64,000 bases of DNA, from positions 1,054,001-1,118,000 of the forward strand of contig JAWPHD010000001.1 in NCBI GenBank assembly GCA_037043455.1, written 5' to 3'. The notes beneath the pieces were generated by a model, which saw nothing but the letters and a program-made list of their open reading frames with translations, did not search any database and was not told the origin of the DNA. Origin of the DNA: Cyrtodaria siliqua (Eukaryota; Mollusca; Bivalvia; Adapedonta; Hiatellidae). The position numbers and the translations under genes were made by a program. Positions 56,093-63,460 of this stretch are shown piece after piece. Position 1 is the stretch's first letter, and every line of letters begins with the position of its first letter.

Positions 56093-59000
56093 ATGGAAAA
56101 CGAAGAGACTATAAGAAATGTAATACGTTTGTACGATAACGGTGTAATAGGTAAGGAAACATTAGAGCACAGTCTCATGGTTATTCAACCGCCAAAGGCT
56201 AAACCACCCGAATTTATTCAGCCAGAGGAAGTTAAAGAAACCCCAAAAAATTCAACCTTGGAAAATTTACGTAAAAGGCGTCGTGCGAAAAAACAACGTA
56301 AAAAGGATAATAAAAAATTACAAGTTAATGATGTAAAAATACCAAAAGTTAATAATGATAAAATACCAAAAGTTAATGATGGAAAATTGCAAAAAGTTGA
56401 TAATAAAATATATAAAGAACTAAAACTAGTTGACAAACCAATATGTGGTTATTTCAAAGCATATGAAATATCTGCTACAGAATATAAAGATCCAAGAAAA
56501 CTACTACTTGATAACAAATCTATCATAACGAAACAAATAACCAAAGAGTTAAAAAATAATGGAATAAAATTTCAGTTAGGTCTTACCGTAGAACTATTTA
56601 AAGATGATGGTGCAACAAAAAAATACACCACAGCAGTATTACATAGTGAACAAAATACAATTTTATCTGATGAAAATATAGATGAGCTTTATGATAAATC
56701 ATCTGATGACATACAAGAAAGTTTAGAAAGATTTACAAACACAGCATCAGGATTAGAAGTTGATTACTGTGTTACACTTTATTTGAATTTTGCAAAGTAT
56801 GAGCCACTAAAAGGCTCATCATATATTCCTTTGCCCAAAGTAATATCAAACAAGAAAGCAGTCATAAATGTGAAAAACTATGATGATAAATGTTTACTAC
56901 ATGCTATAAATGCAGCTTTACATCCTGCCGCAAAGAATTCTGACAGAGTATCAAGTTATCCTGATATAAAGTATTTGAAAGCGGAGGGTGTTGATTTCCC
57001 AACCCCGATTTCGCAAATAATAAAAGTAGAAAAGCAAAACGATATTGCCGTCAATGTTTATGGATATATATTGTCAAAAAAGCATAACAATGTATCTATT
57101 TTTCCATATAGAATATCAGAGCAACCAAAGCACTTGGAAAGAATTAATTTACTGCTAGCTTCTGAAGATGTTGAAGTTGAAGAAAAAGAAAATGAAGATG
57201 ATCCCAACAACGAAGAAGGAATTATAGATGATAATTACAACCCTGATGATTATTCCAAAGAACCAAAAACATTAACAACAAAAAATCACTATGTCCCGAT
57301 TAAAAATTTAAATAAGTTACTCTACAGTCAAAACAAACATTGTGGTAAAACTTATTTCTGTGATCGTTGTCTTCATGGTTACTCTGGAGCAAATCTACTT
57401 ACAAAGCACAAGGAAGACTGTGAAGGTATGAACAAAAACTCCTGCAAAATCGAAATGCCAAAAAAAGGTGCAATCACCAAATTTAAAAATCATCAAAATC
57501 AGATGCCTGTGCCTTATGCAATATATGCTGATTTTGAGAGTATAATCAAACCGCAATCAATCAAATTTGGAAAAAAATCTGAAATTCAAAATGTACACAA
57601 AGCTTGTGGATTTGGATATCAAGTTGTCAGATATGATGGAAAAGCTGAAGAACCTGTTATTTACAGAGGTGAAGATACTGTTGAAAAGTTTATAAATCAC
57701 TTAGAATGTGAGAAGAGCAACATTAATAAAATAGTTGCTCACCCGAAACCATTAATCATGACACAACAAATTGAGGAAGATTATGAAAAAGCAACACACT
57801 GCTGGATATGCGAAAATGAAATAGGTAGGAAATGTGGCAAAAACCGTAAAGTAAGAGATCACTGTCATTTTACAGGAGAATACAGAGGTGCAGCACATAA
57901 AAACTGCAATCTAAAGCTAAAAATAAAACCAAATAAAACAATCATCCCTGTTATATTTCATAACCTCAAAGGATATGATAGTCATCTTATAATGCAAAAA
58001 ATACATAAAATGACAGGTAATATTACATGCATTCCAAACAACGCTGAAAAGTATATTTCATTTAGCGCTGGCCAACTTAGATTTTTAGATAGTTTTCAAT
58101 TCATGGGTAAGTCTCTTTCAAGTTTGGTTGACGCAACAGATAAATCTGATTTCAAAATTACCAAAGATCAGTTTGAAAAAACAGAGTTACTTTTACGAAA
58201 AGGTGTTTATCCGTACGAATATATTGACAACATGGAAAAATTCAAAGAAACACAATTACCACCCATAGAAAAATTTTACAGTAGTTTATCAGACGAAAGC
58301 ATAACCAAAAAAGATTATGATCATGCCCAAAAAGTATGGAAAGAGTTTAACTGCAAAACCATTGGTGACTATCATGATTTATATCTAAAAACTGATGTAA
58401 CTTTACTAGCAGATGTGTTTCAAACTTTTAGAAAAACATGTATGAGTGCATACAAACTTGATCCTTTGCATTATTATACAGCACCAGGATTATCTTGGGA
58501 TGCATTACTAAAACATTCAAAAATAGAATTAGAACTTTTAACAGATATTGATATGCATTTATTCATAGAAAAAGGAATGAGAGGTGGAATTAGTATGGTA
58601 TCAAAACGATATGCTAAAGCAAACAACCCATTTGTCAAAGGTTATAATTCCAAACAAGCAATAAAAAATTTAATGTATTATGATGCAAATAATTTATATG
58701 GATGGGCAATGAGTCAGCCACTTCCATTTTCCGGATTTGTCTGGAAAAAGAAAAACAAAAGTGGTTACTTTTCCAAACCAAAACCTGGCAAAGGACAGAT
58801 GCTAGAAGTTGATTTAGAATATCCAAAAGAGCTTCATGATTTACATAATGACTATCCACTTGCACCAGAAAAATTAACAGTAAAAAAAGAATTGCTATCA
58901 AAATACCAAACAGACTTATTAGAAAGCAACAGTATAAACACAGAACAACTAGTTCCAAATTTACAAGATAAGAAAAAATATGTAATACATTACAAAAATT

Positions 59001-59809
59001 TACAACTATACTTATCTCTAGGCATGAAACTAAAAAATGTACACAGAGTATTAGAATTTAATGAAAAACCATGGATGGAATCATATATTCGTTTAAACAC
59101 AGAACTAAGAAAAAAAGCTAAATCGCCATTTGAAAAAGACTTTTACAAACTTATGAACAACTCTGTGTTTGGCAAGACAATGGAAAATTTACGCAAGCGG
59201 ACAGATATAAAACTAGTCAGAACTGACGGCTCTGAAAATGAAAAGATAAGAAAAATAATAGCCAAACCCAACTTTAACTGGCGTATAAAATTTTCAGATA
59301 AATTGTCAGCAATACATGTAAACAAAACAAAATTAACATTAAACAAACCAATCTATGTTGGGATGTCAGTATTGGATTTATCAAAGTACATGATGTATGA
59401 CTGGTACTATAATACCCTGAAAAAAAGGTACGGAAATGACTGTACTTTATTATACACAGATACTGATAGCTTGCTTGTAGACATCAGAACAGATGATCCA
59501 TACAAAGACATGGCTGAAATGAAAGATGAGTATGACTTGAGTGATTATCCTCAAGATCACCCAATGCATGATGATACAAACAAAAAAGTATTGGGTAAAA
59601 TGAAAGACGAATGTGCTGGTGTTGCTATAGCTGAGTATGTCGGATTAAGACCCAAGCTATATTCTATTTTGAGAGCGGATGAGCAGATTATTAAAAAAGC
59701 AAAGGGTGTAAAAACTTATGTAGTCAAAAAACAAATAAATTTTGAAAACTACAAGGATGCACTATTTAACAAGAAAAAATACACCCATGAAATGAATATG
59801 ATGCGATAA
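56093..59809 (+). CDS. polB: Family B DNA polymerase (protein-primed type) with zinc-finger and EndoVII-like inserts; premature stop
   Basis: Replicative polymerase of the element, 1238 residues to the first stop. In order: a Lys-rich N-terminus (~50-120); a conserved block with Cys267 (KCLLHAINAALHP) and His399 (NHYVPIKNL), perhaps a papain/OTU-like fold; a C2HC zinc finger (C423, C426, H439, C443); Exo I D480-F-E482; an endonuclease-VII-like Cys/His cluster (570-605: CWIC...DHCHFTG...HKNC); Exo II N624...D629; Exo III Y764-LKT-D768; Pol A D864 (YDANNLYGWAM); Pol B near N1022 (NNSVFGKT); Pol C YTDTDS (D1123, D1125). All catalytic residues are present. After the TAA at 59807 the same frame stays open for 40 codons to a TGA at 59932 and still looks like the family's C-terminus, so the stop appears to be a recent nonsense change, or is read through. 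Confidence 0.95.
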   Translation: MENEETIRNVIRLYDNGVIGKETLEHSLMVIQPPKAKPPEFIQPEEVKETPKNSTLENLRKRRRAKKQRKKDNKKLQVNDVKIPKVNNDKIPKVNDGKLQKVDNKIYKELKLVDKPICGYFKAYEISATEYKDPRKLLLDNKSIITKQITKELKNNGIKFQLGLTVELFKDDGATKKYTTAVLHSEQNTILSDENIDELYDKSSDDIQESLERFTNTASGLEVDYCVTLYLNFAKYEPLKGSSYIPLPKVISNKKAVINVKNYDDKCLLHAINAALHPAAKNSDRVSSYPDIKYLKAEGVDFPTPISQIIKVEKQNDIAVNVYGYILSKKHNNVSIFPYRISEQPKHLERINLLLASEDVEVEEKENEDDPNNEEGIIDDNYNPDDYSKEPKTLTTKNHYVPIKNLNKLLYSQNKHCGKTYFCDRCLHGYSGANLLTKHKEDCEGMNKNSCKIEMPKKGAITKFKNHQNQMPVPYAIYADFESIIKPQSIKFGKKSEIQNVHKACGFGYQVVRYDGKAEEPVIYRGEDTVEKFINHLECEKSNINKIVAHPKPLIMTQQIEEDYEKATHCWICENEIGRKCGKNRKVRDHCHFTGEYRGAAHKNCNLKLKIKPNKTIIPVIFHNLKGYDSHLIMQKIHKMTGNITCIPNNAEKYISFSAGQLRFLDSFQFMGKSLSSLVDATDKSDFKITKDQFEKTELLLRKGVYPYEYIDNMEKFKETQLPPIEKFYSSLSDESITKKDYDHAQKVWKEFNCKTIGDYHDLYLKTDVTLLADVFQTFRKTCMSAYKLDPLHYYTAPGLSWDALLKHSKIELELLTDIDMHLFIEKGMRGGISMVSKRYAKANNPFVKGYNSKQAIKNLMYYDANNLYGWAMSQPLPFSGFVWKKKNKSGYFSKPKPGKGQMLEVDLEYPKELHDLHNDYPLAPEKLTVKKELLSKYQTDLLESNSINTEQLVPNLQDKKKYVIHYKNLQLYLSLGMKLKNVHRVLEFNEKPWMESYIRLNTELRKKAKSPFEKDFYKLMNNSVFGKTMENLRKRTDIKLVRTDGSENEKIRKIIAKPNFNWRIKFSDKLSAIHVNKTKLTLNKPIYVGMSVLDLSKYMMYDWYYNTLKKRYGNDCTLLYTDTDSLLVDIRTDDPYKDMAEMKDEYDLSDYPQDHPMHDDTNKKVLGKMKDECAGVAIAEYVGLRPKLYSILRADEQIIKKAKGVKTYVVKKQINFENYKDALFNKKKYTHEMNMMR

Positions 59810-59932
59810 ATAAAACATCAAATATATGGCATAACAGTAAACAAAGTTACACTATCACCATTTTACTCAAAAAGATACATCCGAGAAGATGGCATCACAA
59901 CTGATGCACATGGTTTCTACAAAAACTTATGA
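59810..59932 (+). pseudogene. C-terminal tail of PolB cut off by a stop codon
   Basis: Forty in-frame codons follow the TAA at 59807-59809. Their content (a KRYI-type motif and an acidic DG...T pattern) fits the usual end of this polymerase group. The TGA at 59930-59932 overlaps the end of the convergent integrase gene by 16 bp, the same overlap as between the genes ending at 63460 and 63445. Whether the tail is made depends on readthrough. Confidence 0.75.
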
Positions 59933-60831
59933 ATTTGGGTATCAGCAGGAACAATAAGTAATTCTTCTTTGACAAATCCTCTTTGTGGCGCTGGTGCTTT
60001 CAAATAATAAACTCTTATACCTTGCGTCACCATATAACTTTTAATCTTGTGAATATCTACACTCCACATTGGATCAGTTGCTCTGCGTCTTCCACCTTCT
60101 TGTTCCCCGGGTTGATATAAATATCTTACACTTGCATTCATACAGATAGGATCATCTTTTAATATTTTTGTTTCAACAAGAGGAGGCTTTTTTGTCTCCA
60201 AATGTATGGCTTTAACAACTTCTGGTAATCTCTTTACCCATTCTCTATTACGTTTTTGGGAATCTATTTCCTTAGCATACTGATAACCAAACAATCTTTC
60301 AGCTAATGTTCTGTTAAATCTTTCAACTAAAGCTTGGTCTCTGTGTATTTCTGTTCTGCCTCGTCTGATACTTACTTTGTGTTTTGCCATCAACTGCGAT
60401 ACTGCACCCATAAATTCTCTGCCTGGATCCACTTGTAATAATTTTGGATATTTCAAATGCCGACTATATATATTTTCAAATGCTTTGGCAACTTCTTTAC
60501 TATCCTTGGAAGTCAGTGGCTCTGCTTCTTTGTATCTACTTGCAATATCAACAACAGTCAATGCATATTTATATGTCTTGCGTCCACGACCAATCCCAAA
60601 AGTATCATGCGGCAGAAATAACAAATCAGCTTGATGCACTCCATTTTTAGCAGAAACATCAAACCTGGGTCTAATTATTTTCTTCGGCGCAGGTAAATAA
60701 ATCTGCCACACAGCTTGTTTCTTTAAAAATTCTAATGCCTTTTTTTCACTGACACCAGCCTCTTTTGCTAATTTTTTAACTGCTGTGTAACCTCTCCAAA
60801 ATCCTTTTGGGCTGTAATAAATCTTTTCCAT
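59917..60831 (-). CDS. int: Retroviral-type (rve) DDE integrase
   Basis: 304 residues, convergent with the polymerase. It would join the element's ends to host DNA. The N-terminus (~1-45) is a helical segment (YTAVKKLAKEAGVSEKKALEFL) without the HHCC zinc site of retroviruses. The catalytic core has D69 (HQADLLFLP), D135 (LLQVDPGREF) and E170 (QALVERFNRTL), spacing close to DD35E. The C-terminus (~255-304) is a small basic beta-rich domain with VYYLKAPAPQRGF. This set matches the integrases of Polintons and adintoviruses. The frame is complete. The start at 60831 is favoured by the AAAAAATGG context and a TATA-like 'TATATAAAG' ~23 bp upstream, shared with the divergent gene at 60876. Confidence 0.95.
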   Translation of the reverse strand: MEKIYYSPKGFWRGYTAVKKLAKEAGVSEKKALEFLKKQAVWQIYLPAPKKIIRPRFDVSAKNGVHQADLLFLPHDTFGIGRGRKTYKYALTVVDIASRYKEAEPLTSKDSKEVAKAFENIYSRHLKYPKLLQVDPGREFMGAVSQLMAKHKVSIRRGRTEIHRDQALVERFNRTLAERLFGYQYAKEIDSQKRNREWVKRLPEVVKAIHLETKKPPLVETKILKDDPICMNASVRYLYQPGEQEGGRRRATDPMWSVDIHKIKSYMVTQGIRVYYLKAPAPQRGFVKEELLIVPADTQIHKFL

Positions 60832-60875
60832 TTTTTTCTACTAAAGATTAAACTTTATATAACTATAAAGAAAAA
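60832..60875. promoter_or_regulatory. 44-bp bidirectional promoter
   Basis: A near-palindromic TTATATAA (60855-60862) lies 13 bp from the ATG of the rightward gene and 23 bp from the integrase ATG. Both ATGs follow an A run and are followed by G. It is the only intergenic DNA between the two genes, so it must serve both. Confidence 0.65.
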
Positions 60876-61187
60876 ATGGATATCACAACTGCACAGTTTG
60901 ATGAACTGCTTGAAGAGCAAAATCAAAATAGCACAAAGAAATGGACAGATTTGGAACTAAATAAAATATACACTATTACAGATACGAAAATAATAGAAAC
61001 TGAATATGGTCCATCCATGGTATTGACATTATTAGACAATGGTGAAGTATGGGCGCCTGGTCATCTCAAAGATAAATTAGAGAAGAGTGCTAAACCACCA
61101 TATGATATGCGACCACTTGGATTGAAACCATGTAAAAACAACAAAAAAAATAGGTATCATGCATATGACTTAGTTTTTTCAAAGTAA
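60876..61187 (+). CDS. Small conserved element protein, possible OB-fold ssDNA-binding protein
   Basis: 103 residues. The central part (IYTITDTKIIETEYGPSMVL, then TLLDNGEVWAPGHLKDKL) has the beta-strand rhythm and 'yG.s..l.l.dg..vwaP..l' pattern seen in OB-fold proteins. A short helical N-terminus and a basic tail (KPCKNNKKNRYHAYDL) flank it. I recall similar small proteins from invertebrate virus-like elements, with no experimental function. Being divergently transcribed from the integrase and next to replication genes makes a ssDNA-binding role plausible, but that is inference. The start is supported by the TATATAA 13 bp upstream. Confidence 0.75.
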   Translation: MDITTAQFDELLEEQNQNSTKKWTDLELNKIYTITDTKIIETEYGPSMVLTLLDNGEVWAPGHLKDKLEKSAKPPYDMRPLGLKPCKNNKKNRYHAYDLVFSK

Positions 61188-61247
61188 TTTTAGTCATTTC
61201 AAATCCAAAAAAGTCCAAAGTAATTATAGTTTTAAACTATTTTTTTC

Positions 61248-61658
61248 TTATGAAATCAATTTATACGCCACAAATCCAGTTGCAGCCATGCCCACCACAA
61301 TAAACGTAATTTCTCTATTCTGGTGATCCGGAGAAAAATCACTCAACTTGGGCTCCGGTTCCAAAAGCAAATGTTTGCCAGTTATGTAATAATACTGTTT
61401 CATAGCTTGGTTTACATCATCAAAAGTCTGCTTTGCATGATGCTCTTTTTGTAGTTGTTTATTAATAAAATCTAATCTCTCTGTTCTTTTTTTATTCCAC
61501 TCCACTTGTGCTGCGTTTAATTTTTCTACGGCTTTGTCATGCCTTTGTCTTTCCTCGTCTGAATGACTTCCCATTTTTGAAAAGAAATAATTTGAACCGC
61601 TAAACGCTAATGCATTTTTTAATGCGCCACCCATCATCATTGCTACTGCACTTGCCAT
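61248..61658 (-). CDS. Conserved element protein with C-terminal membrane segment
   Basis: 136 residues. The N-terminus (1-25) is small, Ala/Met/Gly-rich and hydrophobic (VAMMMGGALKNALAFSGSNY). Residues ~30-85 are highly charged and helical (DEERQRHDKAVEKLNAAQVE...), likely coiled coil. Residues ~115-134 (ITFIVVGMAATGFVAYKLI) form a membrane helix. The layout suggests a virion or membrane protein; I recall homologues in other invertebrate elements without assigned function. The ATG at 61658 is immediately preceded by TATATATATAAAAAA. It is first of a minus-strand series 61248-62809, probably separate transcripts, since each has its own TATA-like start. Confidence 0.75.
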   Translation of the reverse strand: MASAVAMMMGGALKNALAFSGSNYFFSKMGSHSDEERQRHDKAVEKLNAAQVEWNKKRTERLDFINKQLQKEHHAKQTFDDVNQAMKQYYYITGKHLLLEPEPKLSDFSPDHQNREITFIVVGMAATGFVAYKLIS

Positions 61659-61678
61659 TTTTTTATATATATATTTTT
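61659..61678 (-). promoter_or_regulatory. TATA-like element touching the ATG
   Basis: Minus strand TATATATATAAAAAA then ATGG; the TATA core ends about 6 bp before the start codon. Confidence 0.55.
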
Positions 61679-61682
61679 AAAA

Positions 61683-61919
61683 TTATTTCATAATATCCGC
61701 AGGAATAATACCTTGCTTAATCAGCATATCCTTTGTAGCCATTGCTAACATTATATCCACAGACAGCATCCCAAAATCTGTCATATTAAAATCCACTTTA
61801 GGTGCTGGTCTTTTTAGTATTTTTCTGCCAATTTCAGAATATCCAACAGTTAGAAGTGTTTCCACTCCTGCATGATACATCATATTTACAATTTGTTTTC
61901 CGTCAATACTTGCTGCCAT
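61683..61919 (-). CDS. Small hydrophobic element protein
   Basis: 78 residues with two amphipathic or hydrophobic stretches (residues ~8-27, MMYHAGVETLLTVGYSEIG; ~49-66, FGMLSVDIMLAMATKDMLI) separated by a basic KILKRPAPK segment. It could be a small membrane or capsid-associated protein. No named family recognised. It ends 25 bp before the start of the 136-residue gene and starts 41 bp after the stop of the 127-residue gene. The start context AATATAAAAAAATGG matches its neighbours. Confidence 0.7.
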   Translation of the reverse strand: MAASIDGKQIVNMMYHAGVETLLTVGYSEIGRKILKRPAPKVDFNMTDFGMLSVDIMLAMATKDMLIKQGIIPADIMK

Positions 61920-61945
61920 TTTTTTATATTATTTTTATATTATTT
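61920..61945 (-). promoter_or_regulatory. Double TATA-like element before the 78-residue gene
   Basis: Minus strand carries two successive AATATAAAAA words just before ATGG. Confidence 0.5.
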
Positions 61946-61959
61946 TTTTAAATAAATTA

Positions 61960-62343
61960 TTAAAAACAATCAAACGGGTCTTTCGGTGCAACACGTTGCA
62001 TAGCAGCTTGCACAGGTTGTGTAGCAGGTTGCGTAGCAGATTTTTTGTTATAAATATACAAACCCAACCCAGCAATGCCTAATAAAACCAGACACGGTGG
62101 AATATAATTTTTGTATACGTTTATTTTGATTTTTTCTGGTTCTTCTTCACCTATTGTTATTTTTGTTATTTGATTTGCAGCATTTTGATTGGCATCCTGA
62201 AGCAAACGCTTTGCCTTTTTTGCCGCTGCTCCTTTTTTTCCAGCTTCTATTCTTTTTGGATTTTTTACTTTTTGTTGTTCAACAGGTTGTGTAACAACAG
62301 GTTGTGTAACAACAGGTATAACTTCACTCTCTTGGTTCTCCAT
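61960..62343 (-). CDS. Single-pass membrane element protein with basic domain
   Basis: 127 residues. N-terminal Val/Thr/Gln repeats (VVTQPVVTQPV), then a very basic stretch (~28-46: KNPKRIEAGKKGAAAKKAK), an acidic bit (EEEPEK), one membrane helix (~82-100: IPPCLVLLGIAGLGLYIY) and a C-terminus with ATQP repeats. The basic part could bind DNA and the helix anchor a virion layer; function is unknown. It overlaps the end of the upstream 161-residue gene by 20 bp (62324-62343), so its TATA-like ATAATATAA lies inside that coding sequence. Confidence 0.7.
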   Translation of the reverse strand: MENQESEVIPVVTQPVVTQPVEQQKVKNPKRIEAGKKGAAAKKAKRLLQDANQNAANQITKITIGEEEPEKIKINVYKNYIPPCLVLLGIAGLGLYIYNKKSATQPATQPVQAAMQRVAPKDPFDCF

Positions 62344-62809
62344 TTATATTATCTATAATTTTATTTTTATTAAAATTAATATGTCTAACAGTTGTCAGTA
62401 TTGCTGTAAATGGTGCTAAGCACATTCCATACCTGTAATACAACTCACAACAAGCGCTTGTCAAAGCATGATTAATAAATGGGTCTTCCTCCAAATCTTC
62501 TATCAGCTTTGGTGGATTGGTTACATTGAAATATTTTGATACTCCCATTACATACAAGTTAATAAAAGAATTGCCTAAAGTCTTAGTCATGCTTGCCCCA
62601 AGCCTTGCTTCATATCTGCAGTAAAATTTGTTAATTTCATCTGGGGGCATGCTATCTATATGTGTGAGTTGAATGTCTTTACCCAAATATTGACGACTAC
62701 CACCGCCAGCCACTATGGCTGATAATCTTTCTTTTTGTGTTTCTTGTTGCTTTGATTCATCTGGTTCCGTCTGTTCCGATATATTTTGTAATAGTTCTTC
62801 CGCATTCAT
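62324..62809 (-). CDS. Conserved element protein of unknown function (161 aa)
   Basis: The start is set at the ATG at 62809 (MNAEELLQN), preceded by AATAATATAAAA as in the other genes. The frame is open further upstream to 62947, but that part is an AT-rich array translating to hydrophobic residues and is probably not coding. The protein has a polar Gln/Glu-rich N-terminus, then a compact helical domain (ITHIDSMPPDEINKFYCRYE-like start; TKTLGNSFINLYVMGVSKYF; DLEEDPFINHAL; CCELYYRYGMCLAPFTAIL). I recall similar proteins in invertebrate elements; it may be a structural protein. No catalytic motif is seen. Confidence 0.75.
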   Translation of the reverse strand: MNAEELLQNISEQTEPDESKQQETQKERLSAIVAGGGSRQYLGKDIQLTHIDSMPPDEINKFYCRYEARLGASMTKTLGNSFINLYVMGVSKYFNVTNPPKLIEDLEEDPFINHALTSACCELYYRYGMCLAPFTAILTTVRHINFNKNKIIDNINGEPRE

Positions 62810-62826
62810 TTTTATATTATTAATCT
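62810..62826 (-). promoter_or_regulatory. TATA-like element before the 161-residue gene
   Basis: Minus strand TAATAATATAAAA directly before ATG; it decides the start against the longer frame. Confidence 0.5.
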
Positions 62827-62867
62827 TATTTTTTATCTTGAAATAAATATAAAATACAAAACAACTA

Positions 62868-63090
62868 GCAGCGATATTCATGCAACTAGTAATTGTTAGT
62901 ATTGTTAATAGCATTGTTATTAATATTGCTATTTTTTCTATTAACATTATTAATTTGCTGCAAGCATTGCTATTAACATTGCTACTTTGCTATGAGCAAT
63001 GCTATTAGCAATACTATATTCATGGTCAGTATTGCTATTAACATTACTACTTTGCTGTTAGTATTATTATTAGCAACAGTTGTAAAAAAA
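62868..63090. repeat. AT-rich iteron-like array between divergent genes
   Basis: About nine imperfect copies of 'ATTGCTATTAACATT' (variants ATTAGCAATAC, GTTAATAGCA, and inverted forms) fill the 318-bp gap between the gene starting at 62809 and the one at 63128. It is the longest non-coding gap in the element and the only repetitive one. It could be a replication origin, an enhancer or simple satellite expansion. Confidence 0.6.
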
Positions 63091-63114
63091 TATATTTTGT
63101 GATAATAAAAAAAA

Positions 63115-63127
63115 TATATAAGAAAAA
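63115..63127 (+). promoter_or_regulatory. TATA-like element before the 110-residue gene
   Basis: TATATAA (63115-63121), AGAAAAA, then ATGG. Confidence 0.55.
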
Positions 63128-63460
63128 ATGGATTTGAAAATAACAGACAGTGAGAATAGTGATTATAACAAAAATAAAATAGCACTGGATGTTATGACAA
63201 GAGATGACGTAAAATGTTGTGTATGTGTTTCAGAAAGTGATTTTTTACAAACGTACGAAAAAGGTGCAGAGAAAACGCCTGTAATTTCTGTGACAAAGGA
63301 TGACGTAGAATATTTTATATGTGAGCCGAGAGAGTATGTTTTACAAGACCCACAAAACATGAGTAGTGCTGTTGTACCGATATTGGTTAATGCATTGAGT
63401 TTATGGTTTGTATGGGAAACTCTAGTTTTTATTTTTAAAATAAATTATTTAACCCAATAA
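63128..63460 (+). CDS. Small element protein with C-terminal hydrophobic segment
   Basis: 110 residues. The acidic N-terminal half has a Cys pair (VKCCVCV, ~29-35) and two similar stretches: DDVKCCVCVSESDFLQ and DDVEYFICEPREYVLQ, suggesting an internal repeat of a small beta-rich unit (~35 residues apart). The C-terminus (~80-105: VVPILVNALSLWFVWETLVF) is hydrophobic and may be a membrane helix. No family recognised. It converges on the ATPase gene and overlaps its end by 16 bp. Confidence 0.65.
   Translation: MDLKITDSENSDYNKNKIALDVMTRDDVKCCVCVSESDFLQTYEKGAEKTPVISVTKDDVEYFICEPREYVLQDPQNMSSAVVPILVNALSLWFVWETLVFIFKINYLTQ

Noticed and set aside
62810..62947. N-terminal extension of the 161-residue element protein with membrane helices
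   Set aside because: The hydrophobic residues come from the AT-rich iteron array, and the TATA-ATG motif lies at 62809.
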